Positions 23,959 to 32,860 of a stretch of 64,000 nt of DNA are shown here, one piece after another. The notes below the pieces were generated by a model, which saw only the letters and a list, made by a program, of their open reading frames with translations, ran no database searches and was not told the origin of the DNA. Each line of letters opens with the position of its first letter. The first letter of the stretch is position 1. The translations under genes were made by a program, and so were the position numbers. The stretch is from Orbaceae bacterium BiB. Its GTDB lineage: Bacteria > Pseudomonadota > Gammaproteobacteria > Enterobacterales > Orbaceae. The stretch lies in assembly GCA_036251205.1 (NCBI GenBank), contig CP133958.1, positions 372,001 through 436,000 on the forward strand, read 5' to 3'.

Positions 23959-26900
23959 ATGGCGACTTACACAGAGGGTAGTGTTGTTTATGAGGTCTCT
24001 CTTGATACTAAAAATTTACTAGAGAACTCAGGAAAAGTTCGAGAGCAAATGCTAAAGTTAAATGACAACGGAGAACTTGCCGCAAAAGGACTTAATAAAG
24101 TAGAGGCTTCAGCAAGCAGTGCAGGTAATTCACTAGGGAAGTTAACTACAATTGCAAAAGCAGTTAGTGCCGCTTTAATATCAAGTCAAATACTCGCATA
24201 TGCACAAAGCTGGAATGAGCTAGAAGATAGGATCGGAAATACTGGTGCTACAGCAATCCAAACTAAAGAGATAATGGATAAACTGCTTGAGACTTCAAAC
24301 CGTAACGGACGAACAATTGAGGAGTCATCAGAGTTATATATCAGACTATCTAACGCAATGAAAGAATTGGGTTATAGTGCTAATGATACACTAAGTTATA
24401 TTGGTACATTGTCAAATTTAATGACAATTAATAAAACCAATGCGTTAGCCGCTCAGTCTGCAACCAATGCGTTAACTAAAGCTCAAATGGCGGGTAAATT
24501 AGCTGGTGAGAATGCTAACTCGGTATTTAATGCAATGCCAAGCATATTAAAAACTCTCGGTACTCAGCTGAAAAAAACTGAAACAGAAGTTCGACAAATG
24601 GCTTCTGATGGTAAGTTATCAATGAAAATATTCTCTGATGCTATGATCGGTGCAGAAAATGAAACCGCAGCATTTGCAGACAATATGAGAAATACAGTTA
24701 ATGACGGTGTAACTCGTGTAACGAATAACTTAAAACAGTATCTAGGTAATTTAAATAACTCAACAGGTGCAACTAAGTTACTTGTTGATTCTCTTGTTTT
24801 AATGTCGCAACACGTTGATGTATTAGTCAATGGATTAGGCGTTCTTGCTGCTATCTACGCAGGAAAATATGTTACATCATTAGCTGCAGCGACAAAGCAA
24901 AGTGCAGAGAAAGTTATTACTGATATTAAACAAGCTGCATCAGAAAAAGCTGCCGCTCAATCTGCATTACAGCAAGCACAGGCAGAATTAGCGAATAGAG
25001 TTGCGGCTCAAAAATCAATGGTAGCACAACTTGAACTAGCACAAACAGAGCGCACTCGTAACGCGATAAGAGGACAGTTAAAAGCTAATACTATTGCACT
25101 AACTGTGGCAACTAATGCAGAAGCGGCGGCACAAGCTAGGCTAAATGCAGCATTAAAAGCATCATCATTTGCGGCTAATGGTTTGAAAAGCGCTATGAAT
25201 ATGCTTGGTGGTCCTGCTGGTATTTTATTGATCGCCGCTGGGGCATTTATCAGTTGGTCTACAAATGCAGAACAAGCTAAACAAAAATCATTAGAACTAG
25301 CTGATAATATTGATGCTTTGACTGATTCGTTTAAGAAAATGACTGCTGCACAAATGGATTCAGCTATTTATGATTTAGACAAAAAAATACAAAAACAAAC
25401 CATTGTTATTAAAGAGCAGGAAGCTGCAATAAAGAACTTCCAAAAAACGAATAGCAATGTGGTTATGAGTACCGGAGTTGTTCTGTCTACAGACTATCAA
25501 GGCGAGCTAAAAAATTTAAAGGCTGAACTTGATACTATGCGACAAGTGTTAGATCAAGATAATGAATTAATGAGTAAGTATGTTGATGCACAAAAACGCG
25601 CAACAGAGTCAACTAAAGAACTAAAAGAATCAACTAAAGTTAAAAATGATGAATTCTCTAAAGATACCACTGATAACATCACGAAAAATATTGCTAAATT
25701 ATCTCAAGAACTGGAAATAGCAGAGTTAAAACAAAAAGGATTAACTAAAGAAGCTTATATCTACCAAGGGGTATTATCTGCTCTCGGTGATGAAGCATCA
25801 AAGTATCAAGTGGCGTTAAAAGGATTGATAACTGGTACATCCGATATATCAAACTTAACTGATGAACATCGAGCTAAACTTGAACCACTAATTACATTGC
25901 TTGGGAAAATGTATAATGTAAACGCTCAAGGTGCGCCTAAAGTTAAAGCTGCATCGGAAAAATTAAAGGAGCTAAAGGACAACTTAAAAGGGTTAGCTGA
26001 TCCGTTAGAAAAAGAAAATACCTCTTTTAATGAATCAGCAAAAGTTTTAAAGGACTCTTTAACTCAAAAACTACTAACACAAGAGCAGTATGATAAAAAG
26101 TCAGAGCAACTTCAAAAACAACATCAATTGAATTTAGCAAAAATAAACTCTGATGAGTATGTTTCTCAAAAGTCTCAAGCTGTAGCGCAAGTTGATCCGG
26201 TTCAAGCTCTCATGAATGAGCAAACTAGAAAGCTAGCTTTAATCAAGGAGTTTGAAAAGAATAAATCCATAAGTGAACAGCAAGCATTAGAGTTACGAGA
26301 AGCGGCTAATCACCAGTATGAGCAAAATCGCATCAATGCTCAGTGGGAAATTTGGCGTAATCAAAGCGAGGCTAATGAGTTTTTAGCCAGTTCCCTTGAG
26401 GGATTAGCAAGTAGTGCAACAAGTACCATTTCTGGATTAATGTCAGGCACGATGAGTGCAACAGATGCAATGCAAAACTTTGCTAACGTAATTCTAAATG
26501 AAACTATTGGATCACTGGTTCAAATGGGCTTGCAACAGGTTAAAAATGCAATCACGAGTCAAGCTGCAACAGCAGGAGCAACAGCAGCACAAATTACCGA
26601 AGCCGCAGCCTTAGAGACCGCTTGGACTGGTGCCGCCATACAAGCATCAATCGCTACTCAAGGTGCTGCCGCCACAATTGGGCAATCATCTTATATGCAA
26701 GCGATTGGAACAATGAGGGCTGTAGCTATTGCTGGTGGACGTGAGCATGGAGGAACTGTTAACGCTGATTCAATGTATCGAGTTGGTGAGGGCGGCAAAC
26801 CTGAAATACTTATGTCTGGTGGTAAACAATATATGATCCCCGGTGAAAATGGCAGAGTTCTAAGTAATCGTGAAATAACATCAAGTAGTGGTGGAAAGTC

Positions 26901-27054
26901 AGGAGTATCTCTTAGCTTTAACATGCCAATAGACATTGGAGATAGTAGCGTTTCTGAGCAAGACGGTCAGCAACTAGCTAAATTAGTTGAGCAAGTAGTT
27001 AAAGCGAAAATTCAAAGCGAAATGAGGCCGGGCGGATTGCTTAATAAGCGTTGA
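23959..27054 (+). CDS. Tail tape measure protein
   Basis: 1031 aa. The N-terminal region SLDTKNLLENSGKVREQMLK and tape-measure core (MSIL-like SALISSQILAYAQSWNELED) are family hallmarks. Long alanine/glutamine-rich coiled coils and hydrophobic segments (GGPAGILLIAAGAFI) follow. Its length sets tail length, at roughly 0.15 nm per residue for the family. Confidence 0.93.
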   Translation: MATYTEGSVVYEVSLDTKNLLENSGKVREQMLKLNDNGELAAKGLNKVEASASSAGNSLGKLTTIAKAVSAALISSQILAYAQSWNELEDRIGNTGATAIQTKEIMDKLLETSNRNGRTIEESSELYIRLSNAMKELGYSANDTLSYIGTLSNLMTINKTNALAAQSATNALTKAQMAGKLAGENANSVFNAMPSILKTLGTQLKKTETEVRQMASDGKLSMKIFSDAMIGAENETAAFADNMRNTVNDGVTRVTNNLKQYLGNLNNSTGATKLLVDSLVLMSQHVDVLVNGLGVLAAIYAGKYVTSLAAATKQSAEKVITDIKQAASEKAAAQSALQQAQAELANRVAAQKSMVAQLELAQTERTRNAIRGQLKANTIALTVATNAEAAAQARLNAALKASSFAANGLKSAMNMLGGPAGILLIAAGAFISWSTNAEQAKQKSLELADNIDALTDSFKKMTAAQMDSAIYDLDKKIQKQTIVIKEQEAAIKNFQKTNSNVVMSTGVVLSTDYQGELKNLKAELDTMRQVLDQDNELMSKYVDAQKRATESTKELKESTKVKNDEFSKDTTDNITKNIAKLSQELEIAELKQKGLTKEAYIYQGVLSALGDEASKYQVALKGLITGTSDISNLTDEHRAKLEPLITLLGKMYNVNAQGAPKVKAASEKLKELKDNLKGLADPLEKENTSFNESAKVLKDSLTQKLLTQEQYDKKSEQLQKQHQLNLAKINSDEYVSQKSQAVAQVDPVQALMNEQTRKLALIKEFEKNKSISEQQALELREAANHQYEQNRINAQWEIWRNQSEANEFLASSLEGLASSATSTISGLMSGTMSATDAMQNFANVILNETIGSLVQMGLQQVKNAITSQAATAGATAAQITEAAALETAWTGAAIQASIATQGAAATIGQSSYMQAIGTMRAVAIAGGREHGGTVNADSMYRVGEGGKPEILMSGGKQYMIPGENGRVLSNREITSSSGGKSGVSLSFNMPIDIGDSSVSEQDGQQLAKLVEQVVKAKIQSEMRPGGLLNKR

Positions 27055-27109
27055 TTTAACTTAACCAATCTTATACCATTAACCTAAATTAATATATAAG
27101 GAAGGTCAT

Positions 27110-27547
27110 ATGAGAAAGTTAATGCTATTAGGCTTGTTTGGTTTTTTGCAGGCTGGATGCAGTGAAGAGAAAATAACTAAAGATTTTCTAAATGGCGAAT
27201 GGATTTGTAATCAAAAAGTATTTAAAAAGAGTGATTTAGAAGCTAATTATGAAGAGCCAATTAAAACTGAAAGGCAAAAAAGGATTTTTAAATTTGATGG
27301 GGATGACTTGTATTCTTACTCTTCTAAAACAGGGGAAAAAGAATACTTAATCAAAATTGACGCTATTAATGATGATAGCCCGCAGGTAGAAAATACAGAA
27401 GATGAAAAAATAACGACCATCAGTAAATTTAAAAAAGATAATTCTGAGCAGTGGACTTGGATTCACGAAGTTATACATTTTAGTAAAACTCTTGATTTAA
27501 GTGACAGTAAGGAAAAGTATGAAACAGTCTGTACCAGAATAAAATAA
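27110..27547 (+). CDS. Prophage lipoprotein of a small W-x-C family (accessory gene in the tail block)
   Basis: 145 aa. Signal peptide with lipobox LQAGC (Cys17), then DFLNGEWICN and a final CTRIK. Two paralogues occur at 50148-50588 and 51028-51489, sharing the signal/lipobox, an xLxGxWxC block soon after, and a conserved C-terminal cysteine. It is inserted between tape measure and tail tip genes with its own ribosome site and a terminator at 27548. Phage lipoproteins in this place (for example Cor) mask receptors; that role here is inference. Confidence 0.65.
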   Translation: MRKLMLLGLFGFLQAGCSEEKITKDFLNGEWICNQKVFKKSDLEANYEEPIKTERQKRIFKFDGDDLYSYSSKTGEKEYLIKIDAINDDSPQVENTEDEKITTISKFKKDNSEQWTWIHEVIHFSKTLDLSDSKEKYETVCTRIK

Positions 27548-27570
27548 AGCCCATCAGGGCTTATTTTTTG
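27548..27570. terminator. Bidirectional terminator between convergent genes
   Basis: AAGCCC-ATCA-GGGCTT with A and T runs on both sides, between the lipoprotein gene and the Mnt-like gene on the other strand. Confidence 0.75.
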
Positions 27571-27845
27571 TCTTGATTGCTTAAATATGACACAGTCTTG
27601 GTTAATCCCTCAATAACGGATTGTTGAGATTTTATTAATTCTTGCTGATCAAATATTATTGATTTTAAATCATCAATTTCGATATAAAAATCAGCTTCAC
27701 GGTCAGACTGTACGTAAAATGAATCTTCTAGTCTGAAATTAACCTCTGCGGTGAAAGAGCGACCGCTAGTTTTTGCTGATTCGTCTAATCTGTCTTTTAG
27801 ATCCTGCGATATTCTAATTCGCAATTGATAAGTTTCAATACTCAT
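27561..27845 (-). CDS. Mnt/Arc-type ribbon-helix-helix repressor
   Basis: 94 aa from ATG 27845. The N-terminal strand and helices YQLRIRISQDLKDRLDESAK, TSGRSFTAEVNFRLEDSF form an Arc/MetJ-type ribbon-helix-helix; the C-terminal half is a coiled coil for tetramer formation, as in P22 Mnt. Divergent from the Arc-like gene, with Ant further on: the P22 immI module. Confidence 0.82.
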   Translation of the reverse strand: MSIETYQLRIRISQDLKDRLDESAKTSGRSFTAEVNFRLEDSFYVQSDREADFYIEIDDLKSIIFDQQELIKSQQSVIEGLTKTVSYLSNQDKK

Positions 27846-27889
27846 AATCAATCCAATAAAAATTTTATATATTATTAAACACTATCCTA

Positions 27890-27938
27890 TTGACATCAAG
27901 TCCTCTAATTGAGTATTATGGTTCTCATATTGAGTATT
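27890..27938 (+). promoter_or_regulatory. Promoter and operators of the antirepressor operon
   Basis: -35 TTGACA (27890-27895), 18-bp spacer, -10 TATTAT (27914-27919). Two direct repeats TTGAGTATT at 27909-27917 and 27930-27938 are 21 bp apart, two helical turns, suited to cooperative binding by the ribbon-helix-helix proteins and covering the -10. Confidence 0.7.
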
Positions 27939-27957
27939 TAATTAAACGGGAGGTTAA

Positions 27958-28137
27958 ATGAAAGATGCACAGCAAATGCCACAGAAAAAATTTCGTTATC
28001 CACAGGAGCTCTTAGATGTGATAAATCGCGAAGCTGAGTTTAATAATCGCTCCTCAAATGGTGAGGTGATTCATAAATTACAAATTGCTTATGGATTAAA
28101 GAAAAAAGAGGAGGAAAGAAAAATTGAAGGTGTATAA
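27958..28137 (+). CDS. Arc-like ribbon-helix-helix repressor
   Basis: 59 aa from ATG 27958 with GGGAGG upstream. MPQKKFRYPQELLDVINREA, then NNRSSNGEVIHKLQ mirrors P22 Arc (MPQFNLRWPREVLDLVRKVA). First gene of the ant operon; it should limit ant expression. Confidence 0.85.
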   Translation: MKDAQQMPQKKFRYPQELLDVINREAEFNNRSSNGEVIHKLQIAYGLKKKEEERKIEGV

Positions 28138-28213
28138 AAAACTAAAGGCTCTAACTGCGCTAACAGCTAAAGCCCTAAACCAAGTTAACCACAAACGCTT
28201 AAATAAGGATTAA
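28124..28213 (+). CDS. Possible 29-aa basic leader peptide before ant
   Basis: TTG 28124 follows GAGGAGGAAAG, the best ribosome site in the neighbourhood, and starts a 29-codon frame (MKVYKKLKALTALTAKALNQ, then VNHKRLNKD) overlapping the arc stop and ending just before ant. Very basic. Could be a coupling peptide or chance. Confidence 0.3.
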   Translation: MKVYKKLKALTALTAKALNQVNHKRLNKD

Positions 28214-28217
28214 ACTT

Positions 28218-29003
28218 ATGAATAACACTAACATAAATACTTCAAATTGTCCAGTAACAGTACCATTTTATGGTAATAGCTTATATTTAGTTAATAATAA
28301 CAATGAGCCTTACGTTCCTATGAAACCTATTGTCGATGGCATGGGGCTAGATTGGGGCGCACAGTTTACAAAGATCAAAAACAAGTTTAATTCAACTATT
28401 GCGGAAATCACAATAGTTGCTTCTGATGGTAAAAATAGAATGATGTCTTGCTTACCACTTCGCAAACTTCCTGCATGGCTATATTCAATTCAACCTAATA
28501 AGGTTAAGCCTGAGTTAAAAGATACAGTAATTAAGTATCAGGAAGAATGTGACGAGGTGTTATGGCAATACTGGACAAAAGGGCAGGCAACAAAAGAAAG
28601 CGTAAAATCGTCGTTCAAATCTTACTTACCAGAATATCGTCAAGCTAAAGCTATGGATTTAGCTGTTAAAGCATTGGATAGGATGTTTGCTAATTTACCT
28701 CATTTAGGTGAACAATCTAAACAGGTTATTTATGCTGACACAATCAATCCGATAGCTGGTAAAAATGTAATCCCTTTACCTAAGTTAGAAAATAAAACCT
28801 TTTCAGCGACAGAGGCAGGGGAAAAATTAGGAATATCCTCAAATAAAATAGGTCGAATGGCTAATAATCTTCACTTAAAAACAGAGGAGTACGGAATATT
28901 TGTACTGGATAAGTCTCGTCACTCTGATAAACAAGTGGAAACTTTCAGATATAACCAAAAAGCTATTGACGTTATTGCAAATCATTTAACAGTAGCAGCT
29001 TAA
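28218..29003 (+). CDS. Antirepressor Ant (P22_AR_N type)
   Basis: 261 aa. VPFYGNSLYLVNNNNEPYVP, then MKPIVDGMGLDWGAQ, LPLRKLPAWLYSI and LKDTVIKYQEECDEVLWQYW are the P22 antirepressor N-terminal domain. The C-terminal part holds an extra helix-turn-helix-like stretch (SATEAGEKLGISSNKIGRMA). It binds and inactivates phage repressors. Under Arc/Mnt-like control. Confidence 0.9.
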   Translation: MNNTNINTSNCPVTVPFYGNSLYLVNNNNEPYVPMKPIVDGMGLDWGAQFTKIKNKFNSTIAEITIVASDGKNRMMSCLPLRKLPAWLYSIQPNKVKPELKDTVIKYQEECDEVLWQYWTKGQATKESVKSSFKSYLPEYRQAKAMDLAVKALDRMFANLPHLGEQSKQVIYADTINPIAGKNVIPLPKLENKTFSATEAGEKLGISSNKIGRMANNLHLKTEEYGIFVLDKSRHSDKQVETFRYNQKAIDVIANHLTVAA

Positions 29004-29059
29004 CCAACCAATTTAAAACTAAGCCACCGCTAAGAGTGGCAACTTTGAGGATTACTAAT

Positions 29060-29566
29060 ATGCAAAACCAACTAATATTTAATAACATGCCTTTAACTGT
29101 TACTAACATGAATAATCAAATCTGGTTAACTTCGGCAGAACTAGCAAAAGCTTTACAGTATAAGTCCGCAAAATCAGTTACTAATATTTTCAATGTTAAT
29201 TCTGATGAATTTACGAGTAATATGTCTCAGGTCATTGAATCAGTGACCTCAGGAAATTATACAAAAAAGGTGCGTATTTTCTCACTTCGAGGTGCTCATT
29301 TAATAGCTATGTTCTCGCGAACAGCTATAGCAAAAGATTTTAGAAAATGGGTGCTTGATATTTTGGATAGAGAAAGTGGAGTAGTTAAAATTAATGACTT
29401 AATCGCTCATTCTCAAAAACAAGAATTAATCAGAACAATTAATCGATGCGTAGATCGCATTAAAGAGCATTGCAATGATATATCAATCCATTTATGTAAA
29501 AATTTTAACATTAACCAACTTGACGAATTGCCGCTTCAAAACTTAGTGATGCTATTGAGTTTTTAA
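29060..29566 (+). CDS. BRO-N family protein, probably C-terminally frameshifted
   Basis: 168 aa from ATG 29060 (TGAGGA upstream). Residues about 5-100 are a BRO-N domain: NQIWLTSAELAKALQYKSAK, then VRIFSLRGAHLIAMFSRT and AKDFRKWVLDIL. The reading frame ends NLVMLLSF. In the frame one base over, from about 29523, the sequence runs RIAASKLSDAIEFLNSISKK, which looks like the natural end of such proteins, so a small indel near 29535 may have cut it. Confidence 0.72.
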   Translation: MQNQLIFNNMPLTVTNMNNQIWLTSAELAKALQYKSAKSVTNIFNVNSDEFTSNMSQVIESVTSGNYTKKVRIFSLRGAHLIAMFSRTAIAKDFRKWVLDILDRESGVVKINDLIAHSQKQELIRTINRCVDRIKEHCNDISIHLCKNFNINQLDELPLQNLVMLLSF

Positions 29567-29595
29567 ATTCAATATCTAAAAAAGATGTTGTAGGC

Positions 29596-29760
29596 ATGCG
29601 TTATCTTGTCGAAGTTAAGATCACTGATTACATGTTTAACGGTGAGAAAACTATTTTAGGCAAGTGTAACGAATTTAACGCACTGCTTACTCATTTAGCA
29701 TTGGATCTAGGATATAAGATAGAACGCCTATCAACTAATCCGAAAACGTTATCATTTTAA
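29596..29760 (+). CDS. Small phage protein of unknown function (54 aa)
   Basis: 54 aa from ATG 29596: MRYLVEVKITDYMFNGEKTI and onward. Alpha/beta, soluble. The same frame continues upstream into the displaced Bro C-terminus, so translation may be coupled or the two fused by the presumed frameshift. Ends before a terminator at 29765. No family recognised. Confidence 0.5.
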   Translation: MRYLVEVKITDYMFNGEKTILGKCNEFNALLTHLALDLGYKIERLSTNPKTLSF

Positions 29761-29764
29761 ACAA

Positions 29765-29788
29765 AGCCCCTTAACTGGGGTTTTTTAT
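29765..29788 (+). terminator. Terminator after the antirepressor operon
   Basis: AGCCCC-TTAACT-GGGGTT with T run. Confidence 0.75.
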
Positions 29789-29800
29789 TGTGTAATAAAA

Positions 29801-29852
29801 GTGGTTATAGTGGTTATAAAATTATTGACTTTATATTTTTAGTGGGTATAAT
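29801..29852 (+). promoter_or_regulatory. hicAB promoter and operator
   Basis: -35 TTGACT (29825-29830), 16-bp spacer, -10 TATAAT (29847-29852). Tandem GTGGTTATA at 29801-29809 and 29810-29818, and a related GTGGGTATA over the -10, are likely HicB binding sites. Confidence 0.65.
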
Positions 29853-29884
29853 AACTACTATTAAATAACAAAACAGAGGAGATA

Positions 29885-30064
29885 ATGAATAGCAAGGAAT
29901 TAGTTAAGATGTTAGAAAAAGATGGTTGGTACTTAGTTAGAGTTAAAGGTAGTCATCATCACTTCAAGCATCAAATAAAAAAGGGATTAGTAACAGTACC
30001 GCATCCCAAAAAAGATTTAAAAGATAAAACAATTAAATCGATACTAAATCAAGCAGGGTTATAA
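29885..30064 (+). CDS. hicA: HicA toxin (mRNA interferase)
   Basis: 59 aa, canonical HicA: KELVKMLEKDGWYLVRVKGS, HHHFKH with the catalytic histidine among residues 24-26, and GLVTVPHPKKDLKDKTIKSI. Cleaves mRNA. Ribosome site GAGGAGA. Operon with hicB, transcribed from its own promoter inside the tail block, so it is active in the lysogen. Confidence 0.92.
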   Translation: MNSKELVKMLEKDGWYLVRVKGSHHHFKHQIKKGLVTVPHPKKDLKDKTIKSILNQAGL

Positions 30065-30112
30065 GCCCTGCTATATTACTAGCTGTTTATTATCTCCTTA
30101 TAGAGGTGAATT

Positions 30113-30520
30113 ATGTTATATCCAGTAGCTATTGAATTAGGTGATGAAAATCACGCATATGGTGTTATTGTTCCAGATATTGCTGGGTGCTTTTCTGCTG
30201 GTGATACGATGGAAGAAGCATTAGAAAGCACTAAAGAAGCAATTGCTAGTCATATTGAGATTTTAGTTGGGGATGGTGAAAAAATTCCAGCTCCAACAGA
30301 TATTAAAAACTATATTAATAATGATGAGTATAAAGGTTTAGTTTTTGCAGTTGTTGATGTTGATTTAACTCATTTAATGGGTGGAGCTGAAAAAATCAAT
30401 ATTACATTGCCTAAAAAACTTTTAAAGGAGATTGATCGTATTGTTGCGAGTAATCCGAAATATAAAAGCAGAAGTGGTTTTCTTGCTGACGTATCATTAG
30501 AAAAAGTAATAAGACTTTAA
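30113..30520 (+). CDS. hicB: HicB antitoxin
   Basis: 135 aa. N-terminal HicB fold (YGVIVPDIAGCFSAGDTMEE, then AIASHIEILVGDGEKIPAPT) and a C-terminal ribbon-helix-helix (KINITLPKKLLKEIDRIVAS, KYKSRSGFLADV). Neutralises HicA and represses the operon. Confidence 0.92.
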   Translation: MLYPVAIELGDENHAYGVIVPDIAGCFSAGDTMEEALESTKEAIASHIEILVGDGEKIPAPTDIKNYINNDEYKGLVFAVVDVDLTHLMGGAEKINITLPKKLLKEIDRIVASNPKYKSRSGFLADVSLEKVIRL

Positions 30521-30537
30521 TCAATTGTCGCAAAATA

Positions 30538-30562
30538 CAAACCCTCTTCGGAGGGTTTTTTA
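30538..30562 (+). terminator. Terminator after hicAB
   Basis: ACCCTC-TTCG-GAGGGT and a T run. Isolates the toxin operon from the tail tip genes that follow. Confidence 0.8.
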
Positions 30563-30584
30563 TTGCCTAAAATCAGGAGAAAAA

Positions 30585-30914
30585 ATGCAAAAATTCTGGT
30601 GGAATATACAAAATAGCTCTCAAATATCAATATCACCAAAGGTGAAAGTAATTAAATTTGGTGATGGATATGAGCAAAGAGTACAAGATGGGATCAATAA
30701 TAATTTAAGAAGCTTTAGCGTCACCCTGATTGGTTTGAGAGATGAATTAACATGGGCTTTAAAGTTTCTAAATGAGCACGGAGGGGTGAGGTCTTTTTTG
30801 TGGAGAGAGCCAAGTGAGTATGATGATATAAAAGTTGTATGTAGGACGTGGACGTCATCGCCGAATAGAGGTGCAATGACAATAAACGCAACATTTGAAG
30901 AGGTAGTGTCATGA
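30585..30914 (+). CDS. Minor tail protein M-like
   Basis: 109 aa from ATG 30585 (AGGAGA upstream). KVIKFGDGYEQRVQDGINNN and VRSFLWREP are the gpM family core. First gene of a lambda-type M-L-K-I-J tail tip series. Confidence 0.85.
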   Translation: MQKFWWNIQNSSQISISPKVKVIKFGDGYEQRVQDGINNNLRSFSVTLIGLRDELTWALKFLNEHGGVRSFLWREPSEYDDIKVVCRTWTSSPNRGAMTINATFEEVVS

Positions 30915-31624
30915 CATCACCAGTACCAACTAATACAATTAAGTTACTTAATCGATTTGAGCAAGGAACAATTATCGAGCTTTATGACGTTGATATTTCT
31001 AAAATAGTTGGAACTCAAACGATATTTAGGTTTCACGCTGGCTTAAATAAGCTCAGGCAATCTGTTGTGTGGCAGGGTAAAGTTTATGACCCATATCCAA
31101 TACAGGTCACTGGTTTTCAAAAGAACGGACAAGGCACGAGTAATCGCCCAACAATGGCGGTATCAAATGCTTTTGGATTAATTACCGGGTTGAGTCGTAA
31201 CTATGATGACATGCTTGGTGGGGTAGTGACGAGGCATCAAGTTCTTGCTGAATTTTTGGATGCAGTTAATTTTGATGGCGGCAACGATAAAGCCGATCCA
31301 ACTCAAGAAATCCTATCTCGTTATGTAATCGAAAGAATGACTGCGCTAAATAGCGAGTCTGCATCGTTTGAACTTGCCCTACCATGCGAAAGTGACGGCG
31401 CTTTATTGCCGGCACGAGTGATTATTGCTCATACATGTTGCTGGAAATATCGAAGTTCAGAGTGTAGCTATACGGGTGGTGCGGTTGCTGATGAGTTCGA
31501 TAAAGAGACTGGCGATATAACAAAAGATAAATGCTCTCACTCGCTAAATGGTTGCAAATTACGATTTGGAGCAAATAGTATTCTCCCTTTCGGTGGTTTT
31601 CCAAGTTCTGCGAAATTGAGTTAA
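30911..31624 (+). CDS. Minor tail protein L-like, Fe-S cluster type
   Basis: 237 aa. The cysteine-rich C-terminus (AHTCCWKYRSSECSYTGG, DKCSHSLNGCKLRFG) and FGGFP end match gpL, whose cysteines hold a [4Fe-4S] cluster. Overlaps gpM by 4 nt. Confidence 0.88.
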   Translation: MTSPVPTNTIKLLNRFEQGTIIELYDVDISKIVGTQTIFRFHAGLNKLRQSVVWQGKVYDPYPIQVTGFQKNGQGTSNRPTMAVSNAFGLITGLSRNYDDMLGGVVTRHQVLAEFLDAVNFDGGNDKADPTQEILSRYVIERMTALNSESASFELALPCESDGALLPARVIIAHTCCWKYRSSECSYTGGAVADEFDKETGDITKDKCSHSLNGCKLRFGANSILPFGGFPSSAKLS

Positions 31625-31628
31625 TACG

Positions 31629-32348
31629 ATGAAAAAGCAAATATTTAATCACGCTAAACAGTGCGGTGAGGCTGAGTGTTGCGGATTGGTTATCGATAAT
31701 AACGTTTACATGCCATGTCGCAATATCGCCTATGACCCAATTAACAACTTTGAAATATCAGTCGATGATTGGATAGAAGCAAGCGAAAAAGGACAAATAA
31801 CGGCTGTTGTTCATTCTCATCCTAATGGAATGCCGATCTTGAGCCAAGCCGATCAGTTTTATCAACAGAAAACGGCCGTCGATTGGTGGCTGGTTTGTGA
31901 TAATCACATTTATCAATTCAGATACATTAAGCCATTAATAGGTCGTGAGTTTGAGCATGGACACGCTGACTGCTTAACGATGGTGCTTGATGCTTATATG
32001 CTACTAGGGGTTAATCTACCTAACTATGAAAGAGAAGACAATTGGTGGGATAACGGCAAAGATTATTATATTGATTCGCTACCCAAAAATGATTTTCACC
32101 AGGTTAAACTTTCTGAAATTAAAGAGGGTGATGTCATCTTATTTTCGCTTAATAGTCAAGTTGCAAACCATGCGGCGGTTTATATTGGCAATAACGAAAT
32201 ACTTCACCATCTACCCAAACGTTTATCGAAACGTGACTTGTTCAGCGGTTACTGGCTTAAACATTATCATTCAATTTGGAGACATGGAAAATGGCCACTA
32301 TCAAATTTTACGGCAATCTTAAACAATATGGCGATAAATACAAAATAA
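31629..32348 (+). CDS. Tail tip protein K-like (JAMM plus NlpC/P60)
   Basis: 239 aa. N-terminal JAB/MPN+ metalloprotease motif H-S-H at 62-64 with Ser72 and Asp75; C-terminal NlpC/P60 domain with Cys115 (GHADCLTMVL) and His181 (NHAAVYIG). It cleaves peptidoglycan peptides during DNA entry or processes tail proteins. Overlaps the gpI-like gene by 58 nt. Confidence 0.88.
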   Translation: MKKQIFNHAKQCGEAECCGLVIDNNVYMPCRNIAYDPINNFEISVDDWIEASEKGQITAVVHSHPNGMPILSQADQFYQQKTAVDWWLVCDNHIYQFRYIKPLIGREFEHGHADCLTMVLDAYMLLGVNLPNYEREDNWWDNGKDYYIDSLPKNDFHQVKLSEIKEGDVILFSLNSQVANHAAVYIGNNEILHHLPKRLSKRDLFSGYWLKHYHSIWRHGKWPLSNFTAILNNMAINTK

Positions 32349-32857
32349 ACGCAGAGACAGCTGCGGAAGCATTAAACTGCTTATACACTCAAATTAAAGG
32401 ACTTAAGAAAGATATCATTAATGGCTATTTTAGGGTCCGCATCAATAAAAAAGATGTTTCTGAAAACACACTTCAATTTGGACTTCAATCAAAATTACCA
32501 ACAGATGCCGTGATTCATATTGTTCCTGTGGCTGCTGGGGCTAAAAATGGTGGGCTATTTCAAGTCATATTAGGCGCAGCATTGGTTGCGGTGGTTTTTT
32601 TTGCTTTTGGGACAACGTCAACTATCGGGCTTGCAATGATGGCAGGTGGTGCTGGGCTGATGCTTGGTGGCGTTGCTCAGATGCTAACCAAAACCCCCTC
32701 AACGGATAACTCATCTGAAGTTACTAAAAAAAGCACATCATTTTCAAGCTTAAGTAATTCGATAGCTCAAGGAGCTCCAATACCGCTGATTTACGGAAAA
32801 ATAATGGTGGGTTCAAAAGTGTTATCACAAGGACTGGAAACAATGGATACGGAGTAA
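32291..32857 (+). CDS. Tail assembly protein I-like
   Basis: 188 aa from ATG 32291. ATIKFYGNLKQYGDKYKINA, then hydrophobic VILGAALVAVVFFAFG and the IAQGAPIPLIYGKIMVGS end, are gpI family features. Lies between K and J as in lambda. Confidence 0.86.
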   Translation: MATIKFYGNLKQYGDKYKINAETAAEALNCLYTQIKGLKKDIINGYFRVRINKKDVSENTLQFGLQSKLPTDAVIHIVPVAAGAKNGGLFQVILGAALVAVVFFAFGTTSTIGLAMMAGGAGLMLGGVAQMLTKTPSTDNSSEVTKKSTSFSSLSNSIAQGAPIPLIYGKIMVGSKVLSQGLETMDTE

Positions 32858-32860
32858 ATT

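Noticed and set aside
24564-24830. Minus-strand open frame within the tape measure gene
   Set aside because: Shadow of a long, well-supported gene; no ribosome site or family likeness.
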